Source: Heliopora coerulea (Eukaryota > Cnidaria > Anthozoa > Scleralcyonacea > Helioporidae). From it: DNA of 64,000 nucleotides. Position numbers and translations under genes: made by a program. The DNA is taken from positions 1,183,501 to 1,247,500 of the forward strand of contig JASJOG010000074.1 in assembly GCA_030142905.1 (NCBI GenBank), written 5' to 3'. The notes under the pieces are model-generated. The model was not told the origin of the DNA, did not search any database, and saw only the letters and a program-made list of their open reading frames with translations. Shown piece by piece: positions 34,840 to 46,215 of the stretch (the stretch's first letter is position 1; each line of letters begins with the position of its first letter).

Positions 34840-35463
34840 CAGGCGTAGGAAGTGTGGGGGGGGGGGGGCAAGGGGGGCGATTGCCCCTCACTTTTCAAAG
34901 TGGGGGGCGAAGATATGTATTTGCCCCCCACTTTTTGGCACGGTGAACGTTTAAAACCATTCTGCGCAAATTTTATGCGCTATGTAGTACTTCTAAAACT
35001 TGAAACACGTGCATGTCATTCTATATTTGGCTCTGTAAACTATACTGATAAATTTTCTGCAGTGTTCCCACGCTTTCTATTCATTGTTTATGCGTCGATT
35101 TCCTATTGGCTGGTATTGTTTTGACAGTCTTCCTACTTTCCAAAAATTATTGTAAAAATTATTGTAAATATTACTAATTACATGTTGTTCGAAGTAGTAC
35201 ATAGACACTCTTATATTCATCGTTATGTTGACTGACATGAATGATCTTCTAAAGATATGATATACATAATTATTCTAAAATTTGTGATCTACAATCCTGT
35301 TGACGGTTACTTACTGTATGCCAAAAAGTGATGAGCAATTTATAAAACGTAAAACACAAAATGCGATGTTTCCCGTTTTGGACTGGAAAAAAGTCGCCGA
35401 TTGCTCGGCTACCAAATGTGCAGTTTTTGACCCCCCACTTTTGAAGAACTTCCTACGTCTCTG
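34840..35463. mobile_element. 624-bp hAT-like non-autonomous element with G-rich end
   Basis: The ends are CAGGCGTAGGAAGTGTGGGG and, reverse-complemented on the right, CAGAGACGTAGGAAGTTC. The candidate 8-bp duplications CACTGGCA (34832-34839) and CACTGGCT (35464-35471) match at 7 of 8 positions. G and C runs lie inside both ends (G13 at 34856-34868; TTGCCCCCCACTTTT near 34921). It shares the GGCGTA-G-run architecture with 30678-31015 and is a longer, diverged relative. It holds no recognisable coding region. Confidence 0.7.
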
Positions 35464-35572
35464 CACTGGCTAGTCAGCTAGAAAACGTTGTCCTCTCAAG
35501 TTTATGGTAGAACAATGAATTGTGAAGTTCTGGTAACATTATGTTCTTGTTTCTCCCAGCTCATATTTATTT

Positions 35573-35760
35573 AAGAAATAGAAACTATTTTGCCGTGTAT
35601 ATAGCCTGATGCAAACACGAGGAGAAGGTTGGGAGAACTCGAAAGCTGCTGTGTACGCCCCGAGACCGAAGAACGAGGGTTTACACGGCTCTTTGTGAGT
35701 CCTCCCGACCTCTTCGAGTGTTTGCTATATAAACAAAACAAAATAGTTTCTATTTCACTT
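35573..35760. mobile_element. About 188-bp MITE with GAAATAGAAACTATTTTG inverted ends
   Basis: GAAATAGAAACTATTTTG on the left is mirrored by CAAAATAGTTTCTATTTC on the right. Inner arms also pair (GATGCAAACACGAGGAG with CTCTTCGAGTGTTTGC, imperfectly). It is non-coding. Confidence 0.7.
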
Positions 35761-38700
35761 ATAAAATAAGCAAAAAACTAAGCATTAATAACTGTGAATA
35801 ACGAACTTTAACTTTAGTATCAAATGGTAAGTTCTCCATATTGGTTCGTAAACCAATCAGAGCTTTCCATTCGCGCCAAGAACGAACTCAGGCGTTAAGC
35901 GGCGCTGTGATGTCATAACCGTGTTTGCATGCCTGATATAAATACGGTAACTGACCAATCACTGCGTGCGTAATAGTAAATTTGTTTTATATATAGTGTT
36001 ACTTTCAAGGAAATATTTATTAATTTAACAGACATGTGTATCCTAGTTTTGGTCGATATCCAGTGTTTCGGACAGACATATGAAGGGTTTTTACACAAAC
36101 TTGGTTTTATTTAAACGTTGCAAATGATGAAGATGATTAAAAGAATTAGCAGTTGGTTAGATTACTAAACACCCATCCACTTTCCATATTGATTATTTTA
36201 AGGCTGATACAATGATTTCCCGTCTCATCTATTACCAGTCGTATTGCTTCTTCAACTTGCAAGCTCGTTTCGTCAATCAATATTAGTTTCCACTCTAACG
36301 CGACCTACGTTACGTGATAGTTTTATACTTCGTGTCATCGCACCATCGATATAGAAGAAATAAAAATACTAAACCAGCTGATTCGTTCTTGAAAAACTTC
36401 GTCGCTTTTTTTCTGTTTGCATTATTGATAAAAAAAAAATGCCCACCCAGACTACCACAGTCCGCGTTTTGTCCTAAATATGATGTGGCACATTTCCAAA
36501 TGACATCATATCCTTCTGGGGAAAAACGGGACTAAAAGTGGAAAGGTATTTTATAATCGCAACCAAGGGTTCACGTGCGGGTGGCGTTGGGATTTCTTTG
36601 TCATTTTTTATGCCGATTGTGGAAATCCTGTCTACGTCCTAAAGACCAATCCAATCGACAATATAAAGAAATACAAGATGAAACTAAAATCGAAAATAAA
36701 CATTTTTAATACCTAAAATCTGATTCAAAGCAGAACAACTTTGTAAGCGGTAACATTTCGACTTAATTTGAAATTTCATTGGTTTGACAATGGCTTTGAA
36801 ATATAGTCGAAATATGACCACTCATCTCTTTGTCTTGCTTTGTCTCAGATTTTGAGTTAAAATGTTTATTTTTTGGTTTCAATTTCATCTTCCTATTCCT
36901 GAGTACGTCATATCCAGTGGATAATGGGTTGTGCAGTGGATAGTCAGTCCGATAGAAGTAGCTATCAAACACGTTACCCATGTTTTGTACAATTCAAATT
37001 CTATAGTGCGTATACTTAAACAGGCGAATGAGAGTTGACCACCAGATATTCATGCCGTGAAAAACGAAGTCCAAATACCCATTTATTGAAAATCATGTTT
37101 ACAGACGGACTTCTCCAGACCTGAAATTTGACCTGTCGATGCTGTAGGAATCCCCATTTGGCAAACACACAAGATTTGCGTGCCCTTTGCAGCCACTGAC
37201 CGTGCCCGGGAGGTTAAGATTGTTTAATGTCGCCTCGATGGAGTATGGAATGTTTGGAATGTGTGTGACTTAACCCTGAAGTTCTGACGTGAACCGTGGG
37301 CAGCACCTCCTACCATTCAATAGCTTTTTATATATACACCAATAGAAACTGTATAGTCGCTTTTCGTCAACGAACATGTGAGGAAGATAAAAACACAACA
37401 ATCCCCCTGGGTTGCCTTCATAAACACAAGTAAACGAATGAATGAAAAAAAAAAAAAAAAAAAAAGACAACAAAAAGAAAAAACTCCAAAACAAGTCGGA
37501 TTGTGTGTCAGATCTCACCCATCTGGAGTTTAGGCACAGGTAGATCTCGCACTTTCAAGGGTTTACACGAAGATCAACGGGCAAAATGGTCCTTGTAGAG
37601 TGATTCTTAGGCTGAAATGGCATATTAATTGACGTACGCACATCGAGCTGGATTCTTCAACAGCCAAATTTCGTGCTGTTCTTTAGTTTGATAACGATCC
37701 CAACCCCAATTTCCGCGTTTCCGCTCGTCAGGCGGCCTTCATTCGCGTCAAATTCGCCTAAGACAGTCGCAACGTCTTCAAAACCGTTCATCTAGCTCAA
37801 AAAGGTCATTTAAATACGAATTAGGCATTGAAATTTAGGTTTTCAAAGTCTTCTTGAGATTGTGGTCCTCCTTTGCCTGTACGTTGTAGTTTAAATGTGG
37901 GTGGTAGAAATACCTTCGGTTTGCAACAGTCGGTACCCCGCAGTTCACAACATTGATAAAATAAATCAGAATACTATACCAAGAGCTGCTATGTCTTGTG
38001 TATATTTCATATTCCGGCAGTTTAACTTTTCTAAATTGCGGCAACCATTGTCTTGTCTGCGCAACACTCGGGGAAAATCGTTGTCGCTTGTTATGGTCAT
38101 TTCGGCCCGACTGGAAATTGGCGGGGTCGAGTTATTTAGAAATAACTGGGCCCTTAGCCAACAAGAGGGACTGGTGGCACTCTTGCTTTGATTCAAACCC
38201 AAAATCCTTTTGATTTCCATTCGACGTGTATGAAGGGAAATCTTGTTAAAATATGTAATGACAGTATCACACTAAAAATCTAGCGTGGAAAAATGTTTCG
38301 GTTGCACATTTAGTTTGGCTTAATTAAGCGCATCCAGATGAAGTTCAACTGCGGACTGCCTGGAGGATTTTTAGAAAGTCTCGTGTTCAGAAAGGACCAA
38401 TTGATCTGTTTCCGAAGGGAGTTCAAGTATCAGTGAAGAGACAATGTCATGATTATTTTTGCCTTGTGAAAGGAAAAGAAAAATGTAAACTTGAATAGGA
38501 TTGAACTCGCAGCATCATCTGGCTGGCTGAGGATTGCTTCACGAATTAATCTATCGAGTCAATAAGGAATAACGTTTTCAAGTTTTATCCATTACTTAAC
38601 ACTTGTTTGTGAGTATGTGCAGTGTTAATTTCAGGCCAGAATAAATCCCTCAGGGTAACACGATGAGAGAATGACGTAAAGAATTGTCTTGCTAGTGTTC

Positions 38701-39898
38701 TAAAGCTTTGTGAAACTGGTCTTCAAGAACTTGCTGACTGATAAATTAGATCTGGAATTTTTAAAAAAAAAAGCCTCATTGTAAGTTGACATACATCCTC
38801 ACCCAGGCAGCCTATTTGTTGGCAAGTCTTGATAAGCATTGAAAATATTTCTTTGTAGTTTGTATTCGTTTGTCCCTTTTCATCAAGTCGAAACGTTTCG
38901 ACCAATGCCACCATCAGGAGCCAGTAAGACTCCTATTGGCCTTCACCAAATATCCCTCTGTTGGAAAATACTTGTAAACAAAGCAATTTCATTAATTATT
39001 GTTTGAAGTAGTCCGCCAGATGGGTCGCTTTGACGTTGTGTGTAAGATGTTTATACCATTGCGATGCTCACTCCGCTCGTTGCTATGATTTGTACCCGTA
39101 AATCAATGCCTGTATCGTGTAGTTTTCTAAAAAAATTTGTTTTTAAGCAATTAAGCGGCTCAATGAGTCAGATCAAACCCAGACCAGGCAGGAAGTGTTG
39201 TATTTCATGGGGTCACCGCCTTCATGGTATTGAAAAATGCGATGTATCCTGAACGAATACCAATGGGTGTAATCTATTTTTAGATTTCCTTTTCTTGTAG
39301 GAGAAAAACAGGTCCTTTCCACTGAAACGAATTTAGTTGTAACATTCTGGAGAATGTAAACCAGATAGTGAGATAGTTGCGCAAATTAGTGGAATTAAAA
39401 CTCGCGAATCATTCGGTAGTTTCCTATTTTAAAAAAAACACATTACATTGACAGATGAAAGTGCGGGTAGACGGAGTTCAAGGCATGGTTAATAGTATTT
39501 TGAAAGTCATGTCTCTGGTTCATGCTGAATGCACGGTTTGAAACTTGTCTAGGCATCATACAAGGTACAGCTTGAACTTAACAAGTGCACGACAGTACTC
39601 GCCATTCACTGACTTGCAAGAAAAATGCTATTTCTCTCAAACTGCATGATTGCTTTTGAATCCTCCACGGGGCATCAATTTGTCGATGAAAATATTTTGA
39701 AGCCACTTAGCAACTACAGAAATGATAATGAGCGCAGAAAAGGGAAACAGTGATTTTTTAACATTGAATGAGATTTAACAGCAATGTTAACCTTTTTTTT
39801 ACTGCTAGTATTTAAGTGTAAATAAAAAGAGAAAATGCTTTAAGTTGTTGTTAGTTGTTTTCATATAAGACAATTACGAGTGTTTCACATTTTTTCCA
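35761..39898. other. SoxE 3' flank, no gene recognised
   Basis: Short ORFs only. A poly(A) run occurs at 37445-37465. No domain-bearing frame or RNA gene was found. Confidence 0.45.
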
Positions 39899-39904
39899 TT
39901 TATT
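39899..39904 (-). terminator. Candidate SoxE poly(A) signal
   Basis: AATAAA on the - strand (TTTATT on +) lies 412 bp downstream of the SoxE stop codon. It would give a 3' UTR of roughly 0.4 kb. Its use is inferred from position. Confidence 0.4.
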
Positions 39905-40316
39905 TCCTTTCAAAAACATGGCAAGCACGTAAAAAAGCTATTTTTTTTTTCTAACTTGGTTCTAAAATGTTCCGCGACTTTGGCCGCCACCTCAGCTAAC
40001 TAAACAAACATAATTGCTAAATTTACGTTGTATTTACACAAGCTGTCGAAGTTATCTATCCACTCCTCACAGTCAAGCAACCAGTAACAAACACCCAAAA
40101 GTTATGTCCTCGGGAATGCGCTGAAGATAGCACTTAAAAATACCTTGACGTTTTCACGTACAAGTCTGTAAGTAAGAGAGAATATTCTTTCACCTGATCA
40201 AAGCTTGTCAGCTATCACATGTCAATCTGTGATTCCTGGGTGTCTCTCCGCGATGCATTTTCACTTCGAGCTGCAGTGAATGAGATTGATCTATGTGGGG
40301 AGTTGACTCTTTCTGC

Positions 40317-41483
40317 TTACAACGATGTGTAACTGGACCATTGAGAGATTTTCGACGTCACTGTTATGTTTGGAGGAGTAGAATATTTTGACACCAGTTC
40401 CGTGGTACAAGTGGTGGACGTATCTTGCGAAGTGCAGCTGTAAAGAAGCTGCGATTGCTGAATGTCCGTCGGTAGATTGATGGAAGACGCGCTGATGCAA
40501 GGGAGAGCAGTTTGATTTGATTGCGATGTGTACGCAGGCGGAGGGTAAGGAGGTGGCGTTTCTGGTGGACTGCACGCTCCTAAGTGGTACACGCTGCTTG
40601 ACAAGGAATGCGCGGAAGCCACGCTACTTGTTGTCGAGGTCTGTGTGTTCTGGTAAACACCAGCCGTTGTGCTTGCCAGGTATAGTTGTTCAAAGTCAGT
40701 TCCTTCGATATCGCTCATCGATATCAAATCCCCGGTCAAATCTCCCACGTCTACGTTGTCAAAATCAAGTGTTTCGGTCGGTTCTTTCTTGACTCCGGCC
40801 ACAGAATCTGCGACCAGGGTCGAATTAAAGGAAATAGATAATTCGCTCGTTGGTCGAGCCTTTTCTATGTTTTCTGCCTCATCGAAACTCACCTGCCTCT
40901 CCGGTGAACTTGCGCGCGATGAACTGGTCGAGAGTTCAGAGTCAGTGTTGCTTGGTCTCCTCTCGCTGCCGTCCTCCTCCTCCTCGTTGTCGTCTGGTGT
41001 GTCAGATTTCAACACTCGGAGAATATCTTTAGCTGTGATGGTGCAGTCTGTTCGCTCCGGGCTTGCCTCTCCTTTCTGTCTCTTGCGGCGTGGTTGGTAT
41101 TTATAGTCCGGGTGATCCCGTTTGTGCTTAAGACGCAACCTCTCCGCCTCGTCGATGAACGGTTTCTTTTCCCTTTCGTCCAGCAGTTTCCAAAGTTTCC
41201 CCAAAGTTTTACTAAGTTCAGCGTTGTGGAGGTTCGGAAACTGATCTGCCAGCTTGCGTCGAGCGGCCTGAGCGTAAACCATGAACGCATTCATTGGTCG
41301 TTTGACGTGAGGCTTTTGTTTATGGCTTCCATTGACCCTTAGCGGTAAGGGCAGCAAACTCCAGTCACAACCTTCCAAAACATTATTCACCGCTTTGGAA
41401 ATGGCAGTATTCAGCCCAGGTTCGCCTTCGACGGCCACGGTGAAATTTTCGTTTTGGTATGTGTTCGTTTCAATGTTCATCAT
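40317..41483 (-). CDS. SoxE: SoxE (Sox8/9/10-type) HMG-box transcription factor
   Basis: This is a nuclear sequence-specific DNA-binding regulator of cell fate. The 388-residue frame starts at the first of two adjacent ATGs (41483); the frame is open further upstream but without another ATG. The order is: an N-terminal SoxE dimerisation-type region (about 24-50, with [20 protein letters not shown]); an HMG box (about 59-135, with [20 protein letters not shown] and [17 protein letters not shown], ending [13 protein letters not shown]); an acidic Ser-rich linker; a VKKEPTE site matching the SUMO consensus; an acidic segment near [13 protein letters not shown]; and a Pro-rich [14 protein letters not shown] with two PPxY motifs. 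The dimerisation region upstream of the box separates SoxE from other Sox groups. The HMG core Trp is replaced by Tyr (MVYAQ). The coding region is uninterrupted, whereas vertebrate SoxE genes have introns. It is flanked by long gene-free DNA. Confidence 0.95.
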   Translation of the reverse strand: MMNIETNTYQNENFTVAVEGEPGLNTAISKAVNNVLEGCDWSLLPLPLRVNGSHKQKPHVKRPMNAFMVYAQAARRKLADQFPNLHNAELSKTLGKLWKLLDEREKKPFIDEAERLRLKHKRDHPDYKYQPRRKRQKGEASPERTDCTITAKDILRVLKSDTPDDNEEEEDGSERRPSNTDSELSTSSSRASSPERQVSFDEAENIEKARPTSELSISFNSTLVADSVAGVKKEPTETLDFDNVDVGDLTGDLISMSDIEGTDFEQLYLASTTAGVYQNTQTSTTSSVASAHSLSSSVYHLGACSPPETPPPYPPPAYTSQSNQTALPCISASSINLPTDIQQSQLLYSCTSQDTSTTCTTELVSKYSTPPNITVTSKISQWSSYTSL

Positions 41484-41693
41484 CAGATGGAATGAATTAC
41501 CTGACACTTTCGTTTGCTGATTCGCGACTGACGTTCCCTCGAGGAAAGCCTCACTTCATATGGTCCTATAACTCCTTGCACGATATATCTGTGGAATTTG
41601 CTTGCCGGAACTTTAATAGGACAGTAAAGAGATTATTACTTCCTTCCGTGTTTTGGAACATGAGGAGACAATCTTGTGGAGCTCGGGCCGGTG

Positions 41694-41721
41694 ATTGGCT
41701 CTTGACGATTTTACAACCAAT
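41694..41721. promoter_or_regulatory. Inverted CCAAT-box pair upstream of SoxE
   Basis: GATTGGCT (CCAAT on -) and AACCAATC (CCAAT on +) lie 23 bp apart, about 210-240 bp upstream of the SoxE start. They are plausible NF-Y sites of the proximal promoter. This is a motif match only. Confidence 0.3.
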
Positions 41722-43823
41722 CACGATGCACGGTTCATGGTGTGACCGCTGTTTAGGCGTTCACTGTCTTTGGCGATCAAGGTGTTCGGATGTTAGACGA
41801 CCCCTCCTACAAACATCCACAAAGTAAATACTTTAAAACCAACCCAATCCGATTGCTGCTAGAAATAAACTTTTCCCAGTTCTGGCAAACTCGAATTTCA
41901 ATTAAACGCATTCCTTTTGGCGCAGAAAATGTCTTTCGGGTGCGTCATCGACGCAACTGCACGAGCGTTGTTTTTGAACAAAGTTGTGCTAAATGCGTCA
42001 GAGAAAAAAAAGTGGGATGAAGCAGATAGTAAAGCGATAATTACACTCGACTGGACGAAGAAACCCTCCAGGGCTTGTTTTTCACACTCACATGTCAGTT
42101 CCTGGCTTTCTTCAGTTATCGCCTGCTGGACGTTTTCTCAATGACAGACGATATGTGCAATTTCTATCTGAAAATATTCGTGGATCTTAGGGTAAAAGTT
42201 TGGTGTGCTTTTCTTGGTGCGTTCACCGTGATTCATATCCAGAAGAAGTGGCGAGAGGCTCCGACGTCAAGAGGGGGTTAAAATTTTATTTGGATTCGCG
42301 GAATCTTGCTTTGCTCCACATTCAAGTGTTGAAAGACTAATGTAATTGGATGTTCTGCAGGACGATGTAAACGATATTAATAGACTATCGTGATCGCGTG
42401 TGAGGTTATGTTTGTGACAGTGTGCATGTTTTCACCGTAAGCTTCACGAAACCGTAATCCCTGAACCTGGAACTCCGTACTAATAGTCTTCACTTTTCGT
42501 TTAATGTACAACTGTGCTGGACAGAATGACTTCTAGCCCGAGGGGATTGCTTCTAACTAGTACACGTGAAGTAGGATAAAGTCGGTGCTGTATCAGGATC
42601 ATGCCTTTGCCAACCGTCCGTAGCGTCGAACAGCTTTTGCATTTTTATGCTTTATTATCAAACTTTGAGCCTGTTCCATGTCGGTCGAATTCCCTGAGAC
42701 AGTTATCGCGGAGAACACATGGTAATATTCGCTTGAATGTTTACAGAAGTACCAACAACACTCGGTTGTTTAATCTGAAGAACGATCTTCTTAAATTTTT
42801 GGTATGTTTTCTTTTGTCCTGCCAGAAAAGATCCTTATCAGAAAATCAAACGCCTATCGTTTGTATAATCTTTTGACTTTCACCCTAAAGAACTATTCAG
42901 CGTCGTGCTTCTGTGAGGGCTTTCAGCCCAGGCGGCGGGTGATTAATTGGTCAAATTATCGATATGCTGAGATGTAATTGTTTTGATAACTCTTGAATTT
43001 TTTCGGATAGGGTAATATCTCCTATTGAAGGTTCACTGTTCATTTTTGGAAACTCGCGAAGGGCAATTTCAATCGAGCGCATCGAAGGACACGACCTTCG
43101 CTATCATTAACAGCTCGGTCTCTACCTCCATACAAGTGGCTAACTGCATTTATTTATTCATGATACTGCAACCGGCGTCTATTTCGTAGCGTGAGATTTT
43201 TTTCTTTGTCTATCGAGATATTTATCGCGTGCCGAAATATTCCTGTGCGGCGGTTTGACCGATTGCGTGTAGATTTTGCACCGAACGACGCGATTGGGCT
43301 TGAAATCTGACAGTATTAAACAAAGTTTAATTGGCTTAGGAAATGGAAGTTCCAAGCAGTTATGCTGCAGCTGAACTTAACTGGAATGAGCTGCTCTTAA
43401 TTAATGTGCCACAAATACCGGTTGCCTTGATAAATGTTATAGACATTTGGTTTTCCTTAAAATTCTTATCAGTCGCCTAGTCTAATTTGGACAGGATTGT
43501 GCGGAGATTTTCTTGAGCCGATTTTGATTACACCACCGTGCCGAGGTGCTAACATAAGTTTGAATTTTGAGGTGAAAGGTTGCGCTCTTAATTCTCCAAC
43601 CCGCACTTAAGGGTACGACTTGAGAGCAATTGTCAGGTCTTTTCGTGGTAAATCAGTCATCACGATCATTGTCAGATGAGTAGATGTTTTCGCTTCGAGC
43701 CACCTCGAGTAGTCGCACGAAAAATAGTGAGAGCTTTTGTCTCTTGGCTTGGAACCATTTTAAAGATTAACCCCCATGTTGACCAAGTATGACTTGAATC
43801 CCAAGAGTTTATGTTGGTTAAAA
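41722..43823. other. SoxE 5' flank, no gene recognised
   Basis: Only short chance ORFs are present (for example + 42601-42876). No exon chain, domain or RNA gene is recognisable. Confidence 0.45.
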
Positions 43824-43889
43824 GCTGACGATTTATTGTAGCTGATAGTTTATTTTAGCTGATAGTTTATTGTAGCTGATAGTTATTGA
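43824..43889. repeat. Minisatellite, four 17-bp units
   Basis: Copies of GCTGATAGTTTATTGTA start at 43824, 43841, 43858 and 43875, with small differences in the first and second units and a truncated last unit. Confidence 0.8.
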
Positions 43890-45686
43890 GAGTTTAAGCG
43901 TCAGTTAAACTTAATTTCACGAGATCCCTGGCAGGGACGGAATTAAAGGCTGTCTCGTTTAACTCTTTGTCGCGCAGTAGGACTCTCCTGTCGTGCTATT
44001 TTATTCTGGTTAAAGCGAGGCTCTTTTCTTCACATGGAGGAGACCCCAGCTTACGAAGGGGTTAAACGTAGGCCTGACTTTATTTAAACGGCAGCGAGAT
44101 AAAATATCTCCACACGAAAGCAGTTTCTCCCTGGTTATCGGAGCGATGAATTCTCCATTCCTTTTTCCCGCACTTCTTAGGCTTGGCTTACCTGCATCAG
44201 TCATTTTTTTTACTTTCTTTGGTTCATTGACGCTTTAATCATGCGTTCCTGCTTGGTCAGAAAACATGAAATTTGGTCACACTCTGCACTGTCATGAAAT
44301 AACGTTAAAACGATAATTAACCGGATTATTTCCACAATTCCCTGCAGATCTGATGTCATGTCTTTCCCTTTGGGGGCGCTTTTTAGCAGTGTCGCCAAAT
44401 ATGGATGTTGAGTAAAAGACTGAAAGCAGATCTGGCATTTGGTGCTATCGAATAAGGAACCTCTGGATGTGGCTAGTAAAACCCTTTATAGCCCATTAAT
44501 CAAAATTTGTCTGTTTTTTATTTGCACGTATCTCTTCCGTTATTATGAATTTTATTTGTAATTAGCTTAGGAATCCGTTCAAGAAGTCTTGATGCCTTTT
44601 GTTTATTTACTTTGATGCTCAGACCTGTTTGTTTAAGAAACAAGAGTCTGTGGCAGTTGTTCGTGATAGGTGGCACCCCAAACAATTCTCTCGGCTCGTC
44701 AGATGAGCGACGCGAAATCATAGTTGGGATTCCAATGTTTAACGGACGCGATTCCTTGTTAATAACCGAAACACGTCGTTCTGGTGAACAATCATTCTTG
44801 AATCATCTTTCTTAAATCATCACTGAGATGATGTGAAACATACTTGTCTTTACTGCTGTTATTTTATCATTAGTGACTAAATAATAAATAGTGCTTTGGA
44901 CAAAGACTTATAGTTTTTGTAGTTACATGTCTCTGATGTTTGGTCAACGTAGATGACAGCGTGCTGCACAACTTTGATTGCTTACCGTTTCTTTCCTTTA
45001 TTTTTTGTCACTGCTGTTGAGCAAGCCATAAATTAATCTGCACACATGAGGTGCAAGTGAAGGAAAATTGGGTTTCGACTTTCACTAAAATGACAAAACA
45101 TCGGCGGGAGGTCCTTCTAGAAAAATACGAGAATACAAAATGTGAATAGTTTCGCGAAATTATATCGTCCAGATGATATCCCATTATTGATTTCCAACAG
45201 TGACTTCTTTTCCTTTGTTTCTCTTCAACGCGCTATCAAGTGTGAAAGTAATAGAGCTAACTTAACTTAACACGTAAACGCGTGACCACGCGTCCATCAT
45301 TGGTAAAATTGCATCAAAATCCATAGATCCATTCATCGGTTGTTGCCAGGTGGTAAACGCGAGAAAAAGGTTTTAAGATGACCGCCACACCGACAGCGCT
45401 GGAGAAGATGTAGAAACAAATTTTAGATTAGAATTTGAGCTAATTAATAAATTTTTAAATATTATTATAATTAAAATCCTAACCCTAACACTCACCGCGA
45501 CTACAACTCCAGTATCGAGCACTATTTCTATGCCGTTCAGTCATTGCCGTGAAGTAAGGATTAAAAATTGGGCATCTGATTTTAACTGACTCTTTTTGCT
45601 GATACATTCTTGCAACACCTCACAATGTAATAAAAAGGATTTCGCTTATTGATTATTATTACTCATGATGTCTGACCTTCATTATC
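43890..45686. other. Intergenic, nothing recognised
   Basis: Short ORFs without recognisable content. Confidence 0.45.
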
Positions 45687-45880
45687 AAAATAGGATACTA
45701 CGTAGACAGTGTTAAATAAGGTAAAAAGTTCAAAGGTTAGTAACTGCTGTGACTGATCGCATGGAATTCTGACGTTTCATGCAAAGGACCTTCGTTAAAG
45801 GTTGAAATGTGTTCTGAGACCTCGAAACGTTACAAATCTTTGCGGTCAGTCACGGCAGTTACCAACCTTGAACTTTTTAC
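45687..45880. mobile_element. MITE with 40-bp inverted ends (family A, copy 1)
   Basis: The arms 45721-45760 and 45841-45880 are inverted copies beginning GTAAAAAGTTCAA and sharing GTAACTG and GTGACTGA with a few mismatches. The left flank AATAGGATACTACGTAGA continues CAGTGTTAAATAAG and recurs at 53374, so it belongs to the repeat. The core contains CCTCGAAACGTTAC. Confidence 0.7.
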
Positions 45881-45937
45881 TTCATTATCAAGCTTGGATT
45901 GGAATTCCCTGAAGGACTTGAAAATTGGCCGCGATAT

Positions 45938-46215
45938 TCAGTTGTTCTTTCCACCCCTGCTTTTTCGTTGCTTAATTTGCGTTAAACTTTGGCATGCGTC
46001 GACCAAATACTTGGTTCGTTTGTCGTCCGGAATGATTGTCACTGGCTCGCATGTTCCATTCAGGATTTCACCCTGTAACTCGTGGAATCTTTCACCCTGT
46101 GCCCATCTGAAGTTGACCGGTAAATCGTATTGCCTACGTTCCAAATTTGTTCTCGTTAACCATGAAAAGGAACCGCAAAAATGACAAAGCTCTATGCCTT
46201 CTCTCTGGAAAATGG
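45938..46215 (-). CDS. Coding-like fragment of unknown identity
   Basis: The - strand frame is open for about 90 codons and ends at a TGA at 45938. It has a coding-like composition: IELCHFCGSFSW with a C-x2-C pair, then RRQYDLPVNFRWAQGERFHE, LNGTCEPVTIIPDDKRTKYL and a basic tail KQRKSRGGKNN. No ATG was found near the start, so it would be an internal or terminal exon or a transposon gene fragment. It overlaps a longer + strand ORF that looks less protein-like. I recognise no family. A MITE lies 58 bp downstream. Confidence that it is coding is low. Confidence 0.25.

Noticed and set aside
40669..41106. 145-codon + strand ORF
   Set aside because: It is antisense to the SoxE coding region and has no domain; a shadow of a real gene.
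41484..41507. SoxE start at the upstream GTG (41507)
   Set aside because: GTG initiation is unlikely in animals; the first ATG in frame, at 41483, precedes all conserved sequence.
45807..46184. 125-codon + strand ORF
   Set aside because: It starts inside a MITE arm and its composition is not protein-like; the opposite strand is more coding-like.
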